Below, in pieces: positions 62,755 through 64,000 of a DNA stretch of 64,000 nucleotides. A model generated the notes under the pieces. That model did not search any database. It was not told where the DNA came from and worked only from the letters and a program-made list of their open reading frames with translations. The DNA is from an uncultured Victivallaceae bacterium (GTDB lineage: Bacteria > Verrucomicrobiota > Lentisphaeria > Victivallales > Victivallaceae). The stretch lies in NCBI GenBank assembly GCA_944389925.1, contig CALXOD010000017.1, positions 1-64,000 on the forward strand, in the 5' to 3' direction. Position 1 is the stretch's first letter, and each line of letters opens with the position of its first letter. A program made the translations under genes and the position numbers.

Positions 62755-62881
62755 CGGCTCTCCCCCCCCGGCAGCCCCCATCCCGGCAGCCCCGGGCGCG
62801 GCAGCGGCAAGGCGAGATCGCCGCCGTCCGCCCGGCTCCTCCTCTCTCTCCGGATTCTCCCGGCGGCGGCGCTTTCGACCG

Positions 62882-64000
62882 CTACTTGCCGAAGACCGTG
62901 CGCACCTCGGCCAGCCGTTCGCGGATGGGCAGTTTCTGCGGACATTTCCGTTCACAGGCGCCGCAGCCGGTGCAGGCGGAGGCGGTTTTTCCGGGGTGGA
63001 AATTGTCGCCGATCTGATTGTAGTAGTTCGTCGCCGCCTGCTGGAATCCGTACACCTTCCGGTAAATCAGCGCCGTCAAACAGTCCGGAATCCGCACGCC
63101 CGCCGGACAGGGCTGACAGTAGCCACAGCCGGTACAGTAGACTTTCTTCAATTCGGCGCAGCGGGCCAGCTGTTCGTCAATCGCCCGGAGCTCCTCCGCA
63201 GAAAGCGGCGCGGAATCAGACGCAATAGCGGTATTGTCATCCACCATCTGCTCCGTCCCCATCCCGGACAATGCACAGGAAATATGCGGATTGGCCAATA
63301 CGAACCGAAGTGCCAGTTCCGGCGTGGTCCGTCCATTGGCAACCTTTTCGAAAACGCCTTCGTGAAACGCCAGGCGACCGCCGCCCACCGGTCCCATGGC
63401 CACCACACCGAGCCCGCGTGACGCCGCATATTCGATTCCCTCAACCAGCGTCTGATCCAACATGTTGTACTGGCAGAGCACCGAAGTGAAGGCTTCCGTA
63501 TCGATGATCTCCTTCATCACCGCAGGCGTGTCGTGGAAGGAAAAGGAAAGATGCCGGATCACCTTCTGATCCAGCAGCCGGGCAGCGACATCCAGGAGCT
63601 TGAATTTGCGGACTTTCTGATCAAAAAGTTCCCGGTTCAATGCGTGAAAATGATAAAAGTCAATATGGTCGGTCCGCAGCCGCTTCAACTGTGTCTCCAG
63701 CGTCCGCTGAAAATCATCCGGCTCCCGGAACTGCCAGAGCGGCAGCTTGGTTGACAGCATCACCCGGTCCCGCCAGCCCGCCTCCAGAGCCAGCCCTACG
63801 GCCGCTTCGCTGAATCCGTCACAATACCCGTAAGCGGTATCCACATAATTGATGCCCTTTTGGAACCCCCGGATCAGCAGTTCCACCGCCGGCTCCAGAT
63901 CCGGCTGCGTCTTCCCCTCCGGCACCGGCAATGCGATCGGCAACCGCATGGCGCCGAATCCCAACCTTGAAATCTTCCACCCGGTCCGTCCGAATTCGGT
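62882..64000 (-). CDS. aldo/keto reductase with C-terminal 4Fe-4S domain (5' end outside window)
   Basis: 372 codons are visible; the frame is open to the window edge, reading FGRTGWKISRLGFGAMRLP, so the true start lies beyond 64000. AKR features: INYVDTAYGYCDGFSEAAVG (Asp, Tyr), VMLSTKLPLW (Lys), HIDFYHFHAL (His) and YNMLDQTLVEG. The C-terminus has two cluster motifs, CTGCGYCQPCPAGV and CTGCGACERKCPQKLP. Such enzymes are common in anaerobes and probably take electrons from ferredoxin to reduce a carbonyl. The next gene on the left is convergent. Confidence 0.92.
   Translation of the reverse strand, partial: TEFGRTGWKISRLGFGAMRLPIALPVPEGKTQPDLEPAVELLIRGFQKGINYVDTAYGYCDGFSEAAVGLALEAGWRDRVMLSTKLPLWQFREPDDFQRTLETQLKRLRTDHIDFYHFHALNRELFDQKVRKFKLLDVAARLLDQKVIRHLSFSFHDTPAVMKEIIDTEAFTSVLCQYNMLDQTLVEGIEYAASRGLGVVAMGPVGGGRLAFHEGVFEKVANGRTTPELALRFVLANPHISCALSGMGTEQMVDDNTAIASDSAPLSAEELRAIDEQLARCAELKKVYCTGCGYCQPCPAGVRIPDCLTALIYRKVYGFQQAATNYYNQIGDNFHPGKTASACTGCGACERKCPQKLPIRERLAEVRTVFGK

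Overview
The window looks like a chromosome segment of a moderately GC-rich anaerobic bacterium of the Lentisphaerota (Victivallis-like). This is inferred from style, not from a marker gene. It carries five small genes with the [17 protein letters not shown] prepilin leader, a sulfatase, AraC regulators, four Gfo/Idh/MocA oxidoreductases, a one-piece large NAD-glutamate dehydrogenase and ferredoxin-type redox genes. I see no IS element, prophage, integrase or CRISPR array. The only RNA gene is a tRNA-Val(GAC).

Layout. 1-5.5 kb: a partial Gfo/Idh gene, two prepilin-like genes, an AraC regulator and a secreted alkaline phosphatase fused to a metallophosphatase. 5.8-13.2 kb: a secreted ankyrin protein, a translationally coupled membrane glycosyltransferase/O-antigen-ligase pair, and a stand-alone prepilin with its own promoter and terminator. 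13.3-23.3 kb: a coupled nitroreductase/unknown/sugar-phosphate mutarotase trio, hisF, malic enzyme, a Gfo/Idh gene, an oligopeptide-binding lipoprotein, DAHP synthase and a LexA/CI-like repressor with a perfect palindrome in front. 23.7-32 kb: a seven-gene minus-strand run, proS-nifU-2-hydroxyacid dehydrogenase-ispH-LMW phosphatase-rpiB::glyA fusion-serS, with a good promoter at one end and a terminator at the other. 32-45 kb: glutamate dehydrogenase, an acetyltransferase, an SDR, a secreted orphan, galM-cysK, two copies of a 113-bp repeat, a TerB-like protein, a HAD phosphatase, tRNA-Val, a small secreted protein, aroA and cinA. 45-64 kb: clpC, uxuA (hexuronate use), a ferredoxin, a secreted 5'-nucleotidase with its prepilin, sulfatase plus Gfo/Idh, a zinc dehydrogenase, AraC and Gfo/Idh, a secreted SGNH hydrolase with its prepilin and a divergent AraC, and a partial Fe-S aldo/keto reductase.

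How the genes fit together. The housekeeping part covers chorismate synthesis (DAHP synthase, aroA), serine/glycine/cysteine metabolism (glyA, serS, cysK), Fe-S assembly and use (nifU, ispH), and protein quality control (clpC). The accessory part is a saccharide and phosphate-ester scavenging repertoire: secreted phosphatases, nucleotidase, sulfatase and SGNH hydrolase, cytoplasmic sugar oxidoreductases and uxuA, with local AraC regulators.

The most striking pattern is the placement of the prepilin genes. Four of the five sit directly upstream of, and on the same strand as, another gene; in three cases that gene encodes a secreted hydrolase (alkaline phosphatase fusion, 5'-nucleotidase, SGNH hydrolase). 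Two of the four also have a divergent AraC gene. Those four lack the usual glycine before the cleavage site. The fifth, stand-alone copy has it. This suggests cognate pseudopilin/enzyme cassettes beside one true pilin.

Start sites were re-chosen where the longest open frame lacked a Shine-Dalgarno sequence or ran through a promoter. Promoters here commonly read TTGnnn, 17 bp, TAtnnT.
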